Below, piece after piece: positions 7,832-15,844 of a stretch of 64,000 nt of DNA. Source of the stretch: Aldehydirespirator sp965221185 (GTDB lineage Bacteria > Actinomycetota > Acidimicrobiia > Acidimicrobiales > Aldehydirespiratoraceae); the NCBI GenBank assembly GCA_965221185.1, contig OZ244866.1, positions 3,100,001 to 3,164,000 on the forward strand. Reading direction: 5' to 3'. The translations under genes and the position numbers were made by a program. Under the pieces are notes generated by a model. That model saw nothing but the letters and a program-made list of their open reading frames with translations. It ran no database searches and had not been told where the DNA came from. Positions within the stretch are counted from its first letter, which is position 1. Each line of letters starts with the position of its first letter.

Positions 7832-9154
7832 CTATGGACGCACATCGAGGTAACCGGTTGCTCGCATGGCTTCGTAAATCTCCGCGAACGACTGAGTTAT
7901 GATGCTCTTTGCTTCGCATGATCGGGTGTCCTGATCGTTGTTTGGATCGTCGTTGCAGATGATCAGTTTCGCCTTGATGGCTTCTCGGAGTATCCGCTCA
8001 GCGTCGTCCAAGACGCGGACAGCTACCGGTATCGATCTGCCGATTCGGTCTTCTGCTGGTGAATCACGATACGGATTGCACAGAGTCGGATTGGATAGTT
8101 CTTCATATGCCTTCAGTGCTTCATCTACGGTATTCGCCTCGTCGCGGGAGATGTCGCCACGGTGAGCACAGTTATTCCGCAACTTAGAGAACGCCTTGTG
8201 CCATGCACAGAATTGACTGGATGTGTCGGGATGCCAGAGCATTCCCCACTCACCGTCTGGTGTATCTTCCACTGACTGTCCAGCAGCAGCCTTCTCGTCT
8301 CTACGCTTCTTGAGGCGAGCAACCTCTTCCCGGTAGTTCGGCCCGCCCCATATGACATGCGCTCGCTCGAATAAGCCGCTTAATTCCGTTCGAGACTGAC
8401 GCGAATTGGGTGGGCTTCCCAGGACAGCTTCAAGTGCGGTGCCGCACATGACGATGCGTTCTTCTATACCGAGACTGTCCTGATTGGACCATGACTTGGC
8501 CCACCACAGCACGGCTGTCGCTAACTGAAGCGAATCTTCGGTGCTTGCTGCCACAGCTTGATGCATCGCCGATACCAAGAATCGATTGGGACTGACAATC
8601 GGCGGGTCGGGCATACACCTCGGCGCGAACACCTGATACTCTCCGAAGCGGTCATCATTGAAAGTGCAGGCGTGCAAGTTCCTGACATGAAACCCGATGG
8701 CCTCCGAAACCGGGCTATCACCAGAGAGAGGTAACTCCCAGTAGTCGAGGTGCTCCGATACGACATCCCGTAGATGCTGCACGCTGGTCTCTGAACGGTA
8801 GGGGTTGGTGTCCAGCGTAGCGAATGTCACAGCGGTCGTCAAAGCGGTCCGTTCTGATTCCGTGGGCGGGTCGCCGTCTGCTCCGCTCTCGTGCTTGACA
8901 ACGATGGACGGATGCTTGATCCTGTCCTTCCTGAGAGGGTTGTGTGTGCAATAGAACCGCTTCAAGTAGTCGGTAGCGTTCTCGCGAAAGGCATCCGATG
9001 CCCACGAATCGTCCGGGCCGTCACCATAAGCGGGGACAGGCTCCACTAGGCTCTCCCCTCCGAATAGTGGAACTACACACCACGGGCCTACGGGAAGTGG
9101 ACCATCCAGCCGTAGGAACGGATAGCAAATGAGTGTGGGCGTGTTGTCATCCAT
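7832..9154 (-). CDS. HEPN-type (ApeA-like) protein, copy 2
   Basis: 440 residues from the ATG at 9152-9154. It is a paralogue of the 888-2066 protein along its whole length, with shared PFL, VGPW, DPP and EHLDYWE(L/F)P blocks, and again an R-N-(x)3-H motif, RNNCAH at residues 326-331, followed by RGD. The helix around it (AFSKLRNNCAHRGDI) is the classic setting of the HEPN ribonuclease motif. The two copies have diverged (this one is longer, with an insertion around 250-310), so they probably recognise different partners or triggers. No antitoxin is obvious beside it. Role in RNA cleavage during phage infection is inference. Confidence 0.6.
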   Translation of the reverse strand: MDDNTPTLICYPFLRLDGPLPVGPWCVVPLFGGESLVEPVPAYGDGPDDSWASDAFRENATDYLKRFYCTHNPLRKDRIKHPSIVVKHESGADGDPPTESERTALTTAVTFATLDTNPYRSETSVQHLRDVVSEHLDYWELPLSGDSPVSEAIGFHVRNLHACTFNDDRFGEYQVFAPRCMPDPPIVSPNRFLVSAMHQAVAASTEDSLQLATAVLWWAKSWSNQDSLGIEERIVMCGTALEAVLGSPPNSRQSRTELSGLFERAHVIWGGPNYREEVARLKKRRDEKAAAGQSVEDTPDGEWGMLWHPDTSSQFCAWHKAFSKLRNNCAHRGDISRDEANTVDEALKAYEELSNPTLCNPYRDSPAEDRIGRSIPVAVRVLDDAERILREAIKAKLIICNDDPNNDQDTRSCEAKSIITQSFAEIYEAMRATGYLDVRP

Positions 9155-9210
9155 GTTACGCGGCGGCGGTTGTCAGGCTGTGAGGGGCAGCGGAAACAAG
9201 GGCATGTCGG

Positions 9211-9888
9211 TTAGTCGTCATACGGATCGCCGCCAGCCCAGTACGGCGGCGGTGCATCCCAGTGGTGACGGATCGGTGGGGAGGTGCCGATGTAGTGGAC
9301 CTCGCCGTAGGCGGAGACGTGGTAGTGGTGCAGTTCCGATTCTGTGGCGAGTACCACAAAGAACGCGTCGCCTCCGGTGAAGGCCCGATCCGGGCTATGA
9401 GAGCACATGTCGCCTGATCCCAGGACACGGGCTTCAGAACCCACCCGGTCGATCAGATCAGCTACAGCGAGATGCTCAGCAGCACCGAGAGACACCCACG
9501 GTCTGCCTCCCGTCGTGCTGGCGATCTTGTGGTATGCCCACTTGACTAGCCGGGATGCCTGCTCAACGGCGGCAGAGGCACCACCTACGACGGCTATGGC
9601 TTCGATGATCTCAACAGCAGCACCGCACCCACTTGCTCCCCGCCCTACGTCGGCGTCACGGAACTTCAAGGTGAGTCCAGTTTCCTGCTCGATCTCAGCC
9701 ACAGCCTCCGCCGTGTCCGAGTCCAAGAACTCTCGGTAATCGACCTCTTCGCCGGATTCTAAGTCCTCTTCGGAAACGCCACAGACGAACATCAACGCCT
9801 CACGGGACATCCGATCCGCGAAGTCATCGTCATCGTCATCGTCCCAAGCGACCTGAGTCCAGTTGTAGCTGCCCGGCACCGGTGGCAT
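9211..9888 (-). CDS. uncharacterised acidic protein
   Basis: 225 residues from the ATG at 9886-9888. An unusual run of seven aspartates (residues 16-22) comes early, followed by a Glu-rich helical segment, a small-residue hydrophobic stretch (IIEAIAVVGGASAAVEQASRL, about 92-112) that could be one membrane helix or a core helix, and a His/Tyr-rich C-terminus ending GGDPYDD. No family is recognised. It is co-directional with HEPN gene 2 but separated by 56 bases and lacks an overlap. Function unknown. Confidence 0.55.
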   Translation of the reverse strand: MPPVPGSYNWTQVAWDDDDDDDFADRMSREALMFVCGVSEEDLESGEEVDYREFLDSDTAEAVAEIEQETGLTLKFRDADVGRGASGCGAAVEIIEAIAVVGGASAAVEQASRLVKWAYHKIASTTGGRPWVSLGAAEHLAVADLIDRVGSEARVLGSGDMCSHSPDRAFTGGDAFFVVLATESELHHYHVSAYGEVHYIGTSPPIRHHWDAPPPYWAGGDPYDD

Positions 9889-10058
9889 GACCGGACTCTA
9901 GCCAGAGGCCAGCACCCTCCTAGATGCATCACGTTGTCGTACCCCCGTGATGGGCTGGAGGTCTCCACCCCCATCAAGGAGGAACCGATGGTTCACGTCC
10001 CCTGTCAACATCCCAGCCGGGCGTCCACATGTCCCACCTTCGCTCTAGAAGGGATGCC

Positions 10059-10274
10059 ATGAGCCGACGCCGATATCCCAAGAGCCACGCAGCCATCGCA
10101 AGACACAGGACACGCGACGTGAAAGAACTCCTCCGGGTAGGGCTGCTCCTGCTCGTGGTCCTACCGGTGTTCGGCGTCCTTTGGGCAACCGGATGGGGCA
10201 CATCCATCCTCGGCTGGGCAGGCGACCTCTTGCTCGACCAGATCGACAAGATGGGCAACCCGCAGCCCGAATGA
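10059..10274 (+). CDS. mini membrane protein, paralogue of 38640-38795
   Basis: 71 residues from the ATG at 10059 (AAGGGATGCC upstream). A basic N-terminus (SRRRYPKSHAAIARHR) precedes one hydrophobic helix (LLRVGLLLLVVLPVFGVLWATG). The C-terminus GWAGDLLLDQIDKMGNPQPE is almost repeated by the small protein at 38640-38795 (GWTGDFLLDQVEQIGNTQPE), 28 kb away. The conserved tail after a variable helix suggests that the tail is the functional part, perhaps docking to a common partner. No named family is known to me. It begins a short plus-strand group with the DUF4145 and DUF2971 genes. Confidence 0.6.
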   Translation: MSRRRYPKSHAAIARHRTRDVKELLRVGLLLLVVLPVFGVLWATGWGTSILGWAGDLLLDQIDKMGNPQPE

Positions 10275-10361
10275 CCGCCAGAAGGACAGTGGGAGCAACC
10301 ACCACAAGGCACCGCCACGGGCATCGGTAGCCTGCAACGTTGTTCGACAGATGCGAGGAGC

Positions 10362-11057
10362 GTGCACTTGTCCAGCCAAGAACTCGCATGGGGAACGCCG
10401 GGGCGTTGCCCACTGTGCGGGGTTGTGACCGATCACCACTGGTTCTACGAGGTGAAATCCGTCGAGTACGACGAATCGAGAGAGTGGGTCGTGGACGAGA
10501 TGGTCGGCAGCCAGGGTGAGGTGCTGGTCTCTCGCTGCATGTCCAGAGCCTGTGACGCGCTCGCGCTGTGGCTGAAGTCCGTAGACGAGAAGTCAGGCAT
10601 TGAGAACGTGCGGCTTGTCTACCCACAGACCGGCGTCCGCATCCCACCGACAGAGGGGCTGGATGGCAAGGAGATCACGCTCTACAAGGAGGCCGCTGCC
10701 ATTGAGCGGATGTCGCCCAGGGCGGCTCGTGCATTGCTACGTGCTCTGTTGGAGAGGTTCCTGAAGCGTCACCTTGCCACCGCTGGCCATTCGGTCGAGC
10801 GCAAGAAACTGGTGGCGGTCATCGACCTGGCGGTCGAACACCTTGATCTGTCCAAGACGTTGAAGACCGGGGTGACTGCTGTCCGCGAGCAGGGCAACAC
10901 AGCCCTGCACGACCCCTACGGCATCACCGACGACGCCAACCCCGAAGACCTCCGGTGGCTGTTCCAAGCGGTGGACGAACTAGTCGAAGAACTGCACGTC
11001 AGACCCCAGAAGTGGGCTGGTCTTGCAGGGATAGAAGACGACCAAGAACCATCCTGA
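10362..11057 (+). CDS. DUF4145-type protein
   Basis: 231 residues from a GTG with GAGGAGC directly upstream. The N-terminus has a CPLCG knuckle (residues 16-20) and a second C-x3-C (SRCMSRACD), then the DUF4145 signature: a YP...PP strand, LYKEAAAIERMSPRAARALLRALLERFL helices and a late REQGNTALHDP. DUF4145 is an uncharacterised helical domain, related to HEPN folds, often found beside restriction and phage-defence genes. The R-x-x-GN-x-x-LH arrangement resembles the HEPN active motif but spacing differs. It is followed after 140 bases by the DUF2971 gene on the same strand. Confidence 0.65.
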   Translation: MHLSSQELAWGTPGRCPLCGVVTDHHWFYEVKSVEYDESREWVVDEMVGSQGEVLVSRCMSRACDALALWLKSVDEKSGIENVRLVYPQTGVRIPPTEGLDGKEITLYKEAAAIERMSPRAARALLRALLERFLKRHLATAGHSVERKKLVAVIDLAVEHLDLSKTLKTGVTAVREQGNTALHDPYGITDDANPEDLRWLFQAVDELVEELHVRPQKWAGLAGIEDDQEPS

Positions 11058-11238
11058 GGGAGCGGACATGGGACTCTGGACCCGGCTCCGGCTGACCCGC
11101 CAGCCCGATGGGACATCCGCATGGTGATGGCTCACCGATTTGCTGACAGGCGTCGTACGCGTCCTGCTGGGCTAGTTCCAAGAATGGGCGTGCTAGCGAT
11201 TGCGCTATCAGACTATTGTCCATTACCGTCCGCACGGC

Positions 11239-11976
11239 ATGTATTCCGAACACCCCGAACTCTCCGCTCCATCGCCTGAGGCAATTCTATGGCGTTACAT
11301 GGAATTCACGAAGCTTGCGTCCCTCTTAGATCGACAAGAACTGCATTTTGCGAGGTCTGATAGGCTAGGCGACCCATTTGAAGGCTCTGTTTCGAGACTG
11401 ACCCAACGTCTACGCCGCTTCAAGTTCGGAAACACCGCGGAACGTGAGGTCCAGAAGCAGCGAGGAAAGATCAACAAGGCGGCGCGACGAGTATTCTATG
11501 TCAATTGCTGGCATGAGAACGATCACGAATCGCCCGCGCTCTGGAATGCCTACTCAAGATATACCGATGGAATAGCGGTAAGTACCGACTTCAGTTCTCT
11601 CAGGGATAGCTTCTGTTGTGACGAAGATATCTACATTGGCAAGGTCAATTATGTGGATTACATGGATTCACTCATTCCAGAAGATGATGCGATACTACCT
11701 TACTTCCACAAGCGATTAGAATTCAATCATGAGAAGGAAGTAAGGGCTATCTGCCACGTTCTTCCACAGCACGGTGGCGATGTCGCAGACTTCTACTCAA
11801 GAGACTACCCCGTCGGTGAGTACCGCGAGATTGACCTGACCGTGCTCGTCAAGAAGATCGTAGTCTCACCCTCCGCTGAGGATTGGTTCTTCGAGCTAGT
11901 GCAATCAGTCGCTAATCGCTACCAACTCCAAGCACCTGTAGAGCGGTCCACTCTCAGCGCAGCACCACGATGGTAG
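11239..11976 (+). CDS. DUF2971-type protein
   Basis: About 245 residues from the ATG at 11239; a TTG at 11200 is an alternative. The family hallmarks are clear: WRYMEFTKLASLLDRQELHFARSDRLGDPFEGS at the start, VNCWHENDHESPALWNAYS in the middle, then GIAVSTDFSSLRDSF and YVDY. DUF2971 proteins are of unknown function and turn up in defence and mobile islands. Base composition is noticeably more A/T-rich than the neighbours, a sign of separate acquisition. The conserved W-x-E-N and ALW residues may form an active site, but this is not established. Confidence 0.75.
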   Translation: MYSEHPELSAPSPEAILWRYMEFTKLASLLDRQELHFARSDRLGDPFEGSVSRLTQRLRRFKFGNTAEREVQKQRGKINKAARRVFYVNCWHENDHESPALWNAYSRYTDGIAVSTDFSSLRDSFCCDEDIYIGKVNYVDYMDSLIPEDDAILPYFHKRLEFNHEKEVRAICHVLPQHGGDVADFYSRDYPVGEYREIDLTVLVKKIVVSPSAEDWFFELVQSVANRYQLQAPVERSTLSAAPRW

Positions 11977-12067
11977 TGGAGAAAGTCGGGTATGTGAGAC
12001 GCAATGAGCCATGAGGCCGTGGCTCAAGAATCTGTACGGTCGAAGGTCTAGGGCAATGGCTATCTTG

Positions 12068-12406
12068 TCATGACCGCCAGCCGCCGCTTCTGGTCTTGTT
12101 GTAGGTCGGGTTGCGGCCTCTGTTGCTCTTGCGGAATCGGGTGAGCTTGGCCCCTTCCCAGCGTCGAGCCTTCTGCCTGGACATCCCGCCCGTCTCCACC
12201 TTCAGCCGTCCACGTTTGCCGGAGCGTCGATGCTGAGCGGCTCGTCGGCGGGGGTTGTTCGTGATCCCCACGTACTTGACCCTGCCGCCCCTGCCTCTGA
12301 TCGTGTAACCCCGCACGGGTCGCCCTCCGCTTGAACCGCTCCGGGATGGACTCCTGCGGCGTGAACTCCCTCTGCTTCTGCTGCTTGACCGTCTGTAGCG
12401 TGCCAT
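12068..12406 (-). CDS. GIY-YIG-like protein, copy 1
   Basis: 112 residues from the ATG at 12404-12406; the longer reading is rejected because copy 2 (41761-42069) begins at the same MARYRRSSSRSR. After a Ser/Arg-rich N-terminus comes a compact GIY-YIG-type core: GYTIRG (GIY), KYVGITNNPRRR (YIG and conserved Arg), a His, WEGAKL with the metal-binding Glu, and PTYNKT with the terminal Asn. GIY-YIG proteins cut DNA as single-domain nucleases or in repair and mobile elements. The exaggerated basic tail suggests tight DNA or RNA binding. The intervening spacer upstream of the start is also conserved between copies. Confidence 0.65.
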   Translation of the reverse strand: MARYRRSSSRSRGSSRRRSPSRSGSSGGRPVRGYTIRGRGGRVKYVGITNNPRRRAAQHRRSGKRGRLKVETGGMSRQKARRWEGAKLTRFRKSNRGRNPTYNKTRSGGWRS

Positions 12407-12445
12407 CGCCAGGAAGCTAGTTAGATGGTGCGACAGCAGCACAGC

Positions 12446-12462
12446 GCTGGCTGTCAGCCAGC
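12446..12462 (-). terminator. hairpin at end of 12454-13509 gene
   Basis: GCTGGCTG and CAGCCAGC with a 1-base centre form an 8-bp stem spanning the stop codon of the minus-strand gene. It probably ends that transcript ahead of the GIY-YIG gene. Confidence 0.4.
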
Positions 12463-13509
12463 AAGCACCTCAGCACGGCGCACGACCTGGTGCTGTGGAG
12501 CGTCACCTGTCTTGAACATCCGCAGCACGATGTGATCGCGGGTTTGGAACGCTCTGCCGGTGATCCACACCTCATCAAAGTGGTCGAACGTGAGCGCGTC
12601 CAGGACGTGGTACGGATTGCGTTCTGATGGGTCTAGCTCTTGACAGGCGGGGCCGAAGTGGTTGTCAAGCTGCACTGCGGCCATGTTGTCGTCAAGCACG
12701 ACGAACAGCCACTTCAGGCCGGTCGTGCCCTCCAACTGAGACTTCGCGGTCTTCCTATCGATGTGGCCCTGAACCGTCGAGAGCATGTGCTCGTACTCAC
12801 CCCAGGCGAAGTCGGGCACGGATGCAATCGTACGCACTAGGCCGAGGCCCGGTTCCGCTGCTTCAGAGACGCGTCGCACATGAACACGGCGAGGAATCGC
12901 CTTGGAGTGATCTACAAGGAGATGTGGGTACCAATAGCCCGTGTCTCGCCCCCACTGAACCATGAAGTCCTCGAAGCTGACTCCTCGCCCGGATGCGTCG
13001 AACCATGCCGGACCCCAATCGCAGCCATTGAAATGCTCCTCGGGGTCTAGGAGTCTGGCCTGTGCGGTTCCCACCATCTCAGCAGGCGTGCCCCCCACCG
13101 CTTCCACCTCCACCAGAACAGAAATCAGCGCCTCGACCAACCCTCTGACGGGACGCTTGTTGTTGTGCGGATCGTGCTCAGATATCTCCACATGCCACTG
13201 CCAGCCCAACCGAGGATCGAGCCATTCTTTCGGCACCCAACGGCTCCGCCCCGTGTGCTCATCCGGCTGCACAACACCCAACTGACTCTCAAACGACTGA
13301 ACTTCCTGGTCGGTGTCGCGCGTGACCTCAACGTCGGCCACCCGCCCGTCGGCCATAGTGAGCCTCCAGTCCGGTGTGGGCACGCTGCCCGGAGGCTCTA
13401 GGCGCTCAACGTGAACCAAGTCCTCGAACTTGCGAATGAGGCGGACCGCTAGCCGCTCTTCGACCGTGGAATTGTCCTCAGGCACAGCAGGCGAGGCTAC
13501 CGGCATCAT
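12454..13509 (-). CDS. uncharacterised protein, possible PD-(D/E)XK-like N-terminus
   Basis: 351 residues from tandem ATG codons at 13504-13509. Near residues 45-63, PDWRLTMADGRVADVEVT resembles the PD...(D/E)-x-K core of nuclease-fold proteins (PDW then a beta strand ending in E-V-T), with the usual Lys replaced. The remainder, with many Trp, His and acidic residues and VWITGRAFQTRDHIVLRMF near the end, matches nothing I know. It is 32 bases downstream of the TIR-like gene on the same strand and may belong to its operon. Nuclease activity is a guess; the Lys is missing. Confidence 0.5.
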   Translation of the reverse strand: MMPVASPAVPEDNSTVEERLAVRLIRKFEDLVHVERLEPPGSVPTPDWRLTMADGRVADVEVTRDTDQEVQSFESQLGVVQPDEHTGRSRWVPKEWLDPRLGWQWHVEISEHDPHNNKRPVRGLVEALISVLVEVEAVGGTPAEMVGTAQARLLDPEEHFNGCDWGPAWFDASGRGVSFEDFMVQWGRDTGYWYPHLLVDHSKAIPRRVHVRRVSEAAEPGLGLVRTIASVPDFAWGEYEHMLSTVQGHIDRKTAKSQLEGTTGLKWLFVVLDDNMAAVQLDNHFGPACQELDPSERNPYHVLDALTFDHFDEVWITGRAFQTRDHIVLRMFKTGDAPQHQVVRRAEVLAG

Positions 13510-13541
13510 TGTTGCGCTCTCATGATTCTGAGAGTGCTCGC

Positions 13542-14621
13542 TCAGGTCGCCTCTTCCTCCAAGAGAGGACTGACCCCGAACACCCTGTCGCTCGCTGTTC
13601 CCCCCATAGTCCTCGATATCTGAATCAAGTCCCCACTAGCCCAGATGTCCAGAACGGCGTTTACCAGGAGAGACGAATGACCTGTCCCTTCGAGAATCTT
13701 GCCTACCGAAGTCTGGTTGCCCTCTAGCCCCGCCGCCTTATAGACGTAGGCCGCTATCTCCTTGTAGGCAGCTTCGAATTCTTGACGATTGGTGTGCATC
13801 AATCCGAGCACGACGCCCTCAGGTCCGACTCGACACCTTCCCAACGTCCCCCGCCGATCCTCGAAGTTGATGTATCCCCTCTTATCTAGACGGACCAACT
13901 CCTTTACCAGTTCTCGTTCCGGCATGTCCAACGCGGCACGGATTGCTTCCAGAACATCAGAATCCACATAATATGCAGTGCTATCAGGAGAGCTGATGTG
14001 TTCGATCAGCTCTCTCAGAACGAGGCGCGATTCTGGCGTCAACCCGTCATCGAGCATCTCCGCTTCAGCAGCCAAGCGTTCTGCTTCTAGGGCCTCCATG
14101 ACTGTTGCGAGCGCCCCTTCAAGCTTCTTGGCGAGGTCAGCCCTTGCTGCGGTGCGTGTCGGGTCTTCCTGCCCGGACTCGACTCCACGATCCGTGGGGT
14201 CTTCAAGTGCGAACTGAACCGGCCTGCTCCCACGCAGGTCGAACGGCAACTTCCCGAGGTCACCGTCGGGGAGGTAGTGCGTGTTGATCACGCAGATGAT
14301 GCGAGTTCTGCCGAATCCGGTTGCGAGCGCGTATCCGAGTTCTAGGAGCACGTTCGGGTTGGGCGTGATGCGGAAGTCCGAGGTCGGCCCGTTGATCGGG
14401 GTGATGTCTGCCACGAAGACTTCGCACTGATCGATCTTGTCGAACAGCGCCGACGTGATTTCGGGCCAGCCCGCCACACCCTCAGTGTCCTGATCGACTC
14501 GTAAAGGCTCGTCAAGGTCGAGATCACGGTTCAGGTTCTTGATCGCCTTGTTGAGCGCCCACTGGATCACGCTGCGAGTCTCAGGGAGGTCAGACTGCCA
14601 CGAGTAGAAGACGGTGCTCAT
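13542..14621 (-). CDS. TIR-like domain protein
   Basis: 359 residues. The N-terminal domain (about 1-150) begins VFYSWQSDLP, continues with a D-T-x-G-V-x-G-x-P-x-I segment and VFVADITP, and has NPNVLLELGYALA, with E94 in the position of the catalytic glutamate of TIR-type NAD-cleaving domains. I recognise it as a TIR/Cap12-like nucleotide-binding fold, common in bacterial immune effectors. The C-terminal half is helical and winged-helix-like (LRELIEHIS...LDKRGYINFEDRRG), possibly a sensor or DNA-binding part. Its ATG overlaps the stop of the upstream membrane-protein gene (ATGA), so the two are translationally coupled. NAD degradation on infection is inference from the fold. Confidence 0.6.
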   Translation of the reverse strand: MSTVFYSWQSDLPETRSVIQWALNKAIKNLNRDLDLDEPLRVDQDTEGVAGWPEITSALFDKIDQCEVFVADITPINGPTSDFRITPNPNVLLELGYALATGFGRTRIICVINTHYLPDGDLGKLPFDLRGSRPVQFALEDPTDRGVESGQEDPTRTAARADLAKKLEGALATVMEALEAERLAAEAEMLDDGLTPESRLVLRELIEHISSPDSTAYYVDSDVLEAIRAALDMPERELVKELVRLDKRGYINFEDRRGTLGRCRVGPEGVVLGLMHTNRQEFEAAYKEIAAYVYKAAGLEGNQTSVGKILEGTGHSSLLVNAVLDIWASGDLIQISRTMGGTASDRVFGVSPLLEEEAT

Positions 14622-14989
14622 CGGCTGACCTCCTGCTCATCGGTTCGACTCATCACAGACGAGGACTCTGGGCCAGCAGCCTTTCGTCGTCGTTCCCTCC
14701 AGATCATCGCGACGGCCAGCACGACGCCGAGCACAGCGGACGGCCCAAGCAGGAGTCCCATCAAAACGCCGAAGCCCCACCGGTCAATCGATTCGAGCAG
14801 TCCGAACACCGCCACCAGAAGCAACGCAAACCACACCGCCCAACGAGAGACAAGGGTCTGCGCCGTGTCCACTGCTGATCGCAAGGGTTGCTGCTGATCC
14901 TTCGCGACGTTTACCACGTAGCAGATCGGAACGGCCGTAAGGATCGCGGGCAGAACCAATGTCGCTACCAGCGTGGTGATCTCTTCCAC
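14618..14989 (-). CDS. membrane protein coupled to TIR-like gene
   Basis: 123 residues from a GTG at 14987-14989. Three hydrophobic helices are visible: TLVATLVLPAILTAVPICYVV (about 6-26), WAVWFALLLVAVFGLLESI (about 50-68) and FGVLMGLLLGPSAVLGVVLAVAMIW (about 73-97), followed by a basic Arg-rich tail. The stop overlaps the TIR-like start by ATGA, so the proteins are made together and probably interact. A membrane sensor or anchor paired with a TIR-like effector would fit known defence module designs; no named homologue is recognised. Confidence 0.6.
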   Translation of the reverse strand: MEEITTLVATLVLPAILTAVPICYVVNVAKDQQQPLRSAVDTAQTLVSRWAVWFALLLVAVFGLLESIDRWGFGVLMGLLLGPSAVLGVVLAVAMIWRERRRKAAGPESSSVMSRTDEQEVSR

Positions 14990-15010
14990 CGCAACAACCA
15001 GCCTGCCCGC

Positions 15011-15337
15011 TCAACCCGCTTCGATGGGGCTACGGACGACGACGTTCTCGTTGTCGGGGCAGTCATGCCACCACAGGATCGGCTCGTCGCCTATCGCCTG
15101 GCGGAACTCCTCGATGTCGGATCGATCCAGCCCATCGCCTACCGGGTAGGCGGTGCTGCCCACATCGTCCAGGCTGATCCGCACGGCGTCATTGGCAGAG
15201 CAGCCGCACGAGAACACAGAAGGCCCACCGAACCGGAAGACCTCCTCCAAGGCGTCCGGGCCTCCAGACCTCACCTGGATGTCCACCGGCTCGACCCCGC
15301 AACGGCGACGGCTCGGGCGCTTACGCTTGCGGCTCAT
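15011..15337 (-). CDS. small uncharacterised protein
   Basis: 108 residues from ATG at 15335-15337, starting with a very basic tail (MSRKRKRPSRRR) then a compact acidic domain containing CGCS and an ISLDDVGSTAYPVGDGLDRSDIEEF segment, ending HDCPDNENVVVRSPIEAG. No family is recognised. It lies just upstream of the membrane/TIR-like pair on the same strand, so it could be part of that transcript, though spacing (about 20 bases) only weakly supports this. Confidence 0.5.
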   Translation of the reverse strand: MSRKRKRPSRRRCGVEPVDIQVRSGGPDALEEVFRFGGPSVFSCGCSANDAVRISLDDVGSTAYPVGDGLDRSDIEEFRQAIGDEPILWWHDCPDNENVVVRSPIEAG

Positions 15338-15393
15338 GGTTGCAGCATCTCGGTGGATTTGAGTTGGGAGGGCACGGGGTGAGGCTCAAAGCG

Positions 15394-15660
15394 CTAGCGC
15401 AGAGCCAAGAAGTGGTCTCTGCTCACCGTGATGGGTGGGCCTGCGCTCGTGCCCGCGCCCTTGCTGACATGCCAAGCAAACCACGCGACGGCCTTCGCTT
15501 CGGAAATGGCCCCCTCACCTGCGAAACCGCAGGGGCACCAGTACGCCCAATTGGAAGACCCGATGCGAGTCAGGTAGCCCTGTAACTCACCCTCCCCACT
15601 ACATGGATGTGCATGGTCGTAGCCTCCGAACGGAAGCTCGGGGAACTTACGTTTGGCCAT
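15394..15660 (-). CDS. small uncharacterised protein with CxC motif
   Basis: 88 residues, ATG at 15658-15660 with AGGAGGG seven bases upstream, the best ribosome site in the neighbourhood. The sequence has HPCSG and WCPCG, which together could bind one zinc, then an Ala/Trp-rich helix (EAKAVAWFAWHVSKGAG). No family is recognised. It follows the small basic protein gene upstream by about 20 bases, suggesting a shared message. Confidence 0.55.
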   Translation of the reverse strand: MAKRKFPELPFGGYDHAHPCSGEGELQGYLTRIGSSNWAYWCPCGFAGEGAISEAKAVAWFAWHVSKGAGTSAGPPITVSRDHFLALR

Positions 15661-15681
15661 CGAATGCCCTCCTTCTTGTGT

Positions 15682-15810
15682 TCAACGTCTCTTCTTGCCT
15701 GCGTCGGAGCGCTTCTTGCTCCAGCGTCCGTCCTGGTTGCGTGATCTGGGCTGCTGCCCCCCTCCTTCGTCGGGGACGTGAGGGATGCGACCTGCTCGTC
15801 TGTCGGTCAC
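15682..15810 (-). CDS. very basic 42-residue protein
   Basis: GTG at 15808-15810 with AGGGAG six bases upstream; an ATG at 15838-15840 in the same frame would add ten residues. The product (MTDRRAGRIPHVPDEGGGQQ, then SRNQDGRWSKKRSDAGKKRR) is rich in Arg, Lys and Gly, suited to nucleic-acid binding and probably unstructured alone. It sits directly between the KAP NTPase gene and the CxC small protein gene on the same strand. Confidence 0.4.
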   Translation of the reverse strand: MTDRRAGRIPHVPDEGGGQQPRSRNQDGRWSKKRSDAGKKRR

Positions 15811-15844
15811 ATCGATCTCCCTTCGTCTGTAGCTAGCCATCCGT

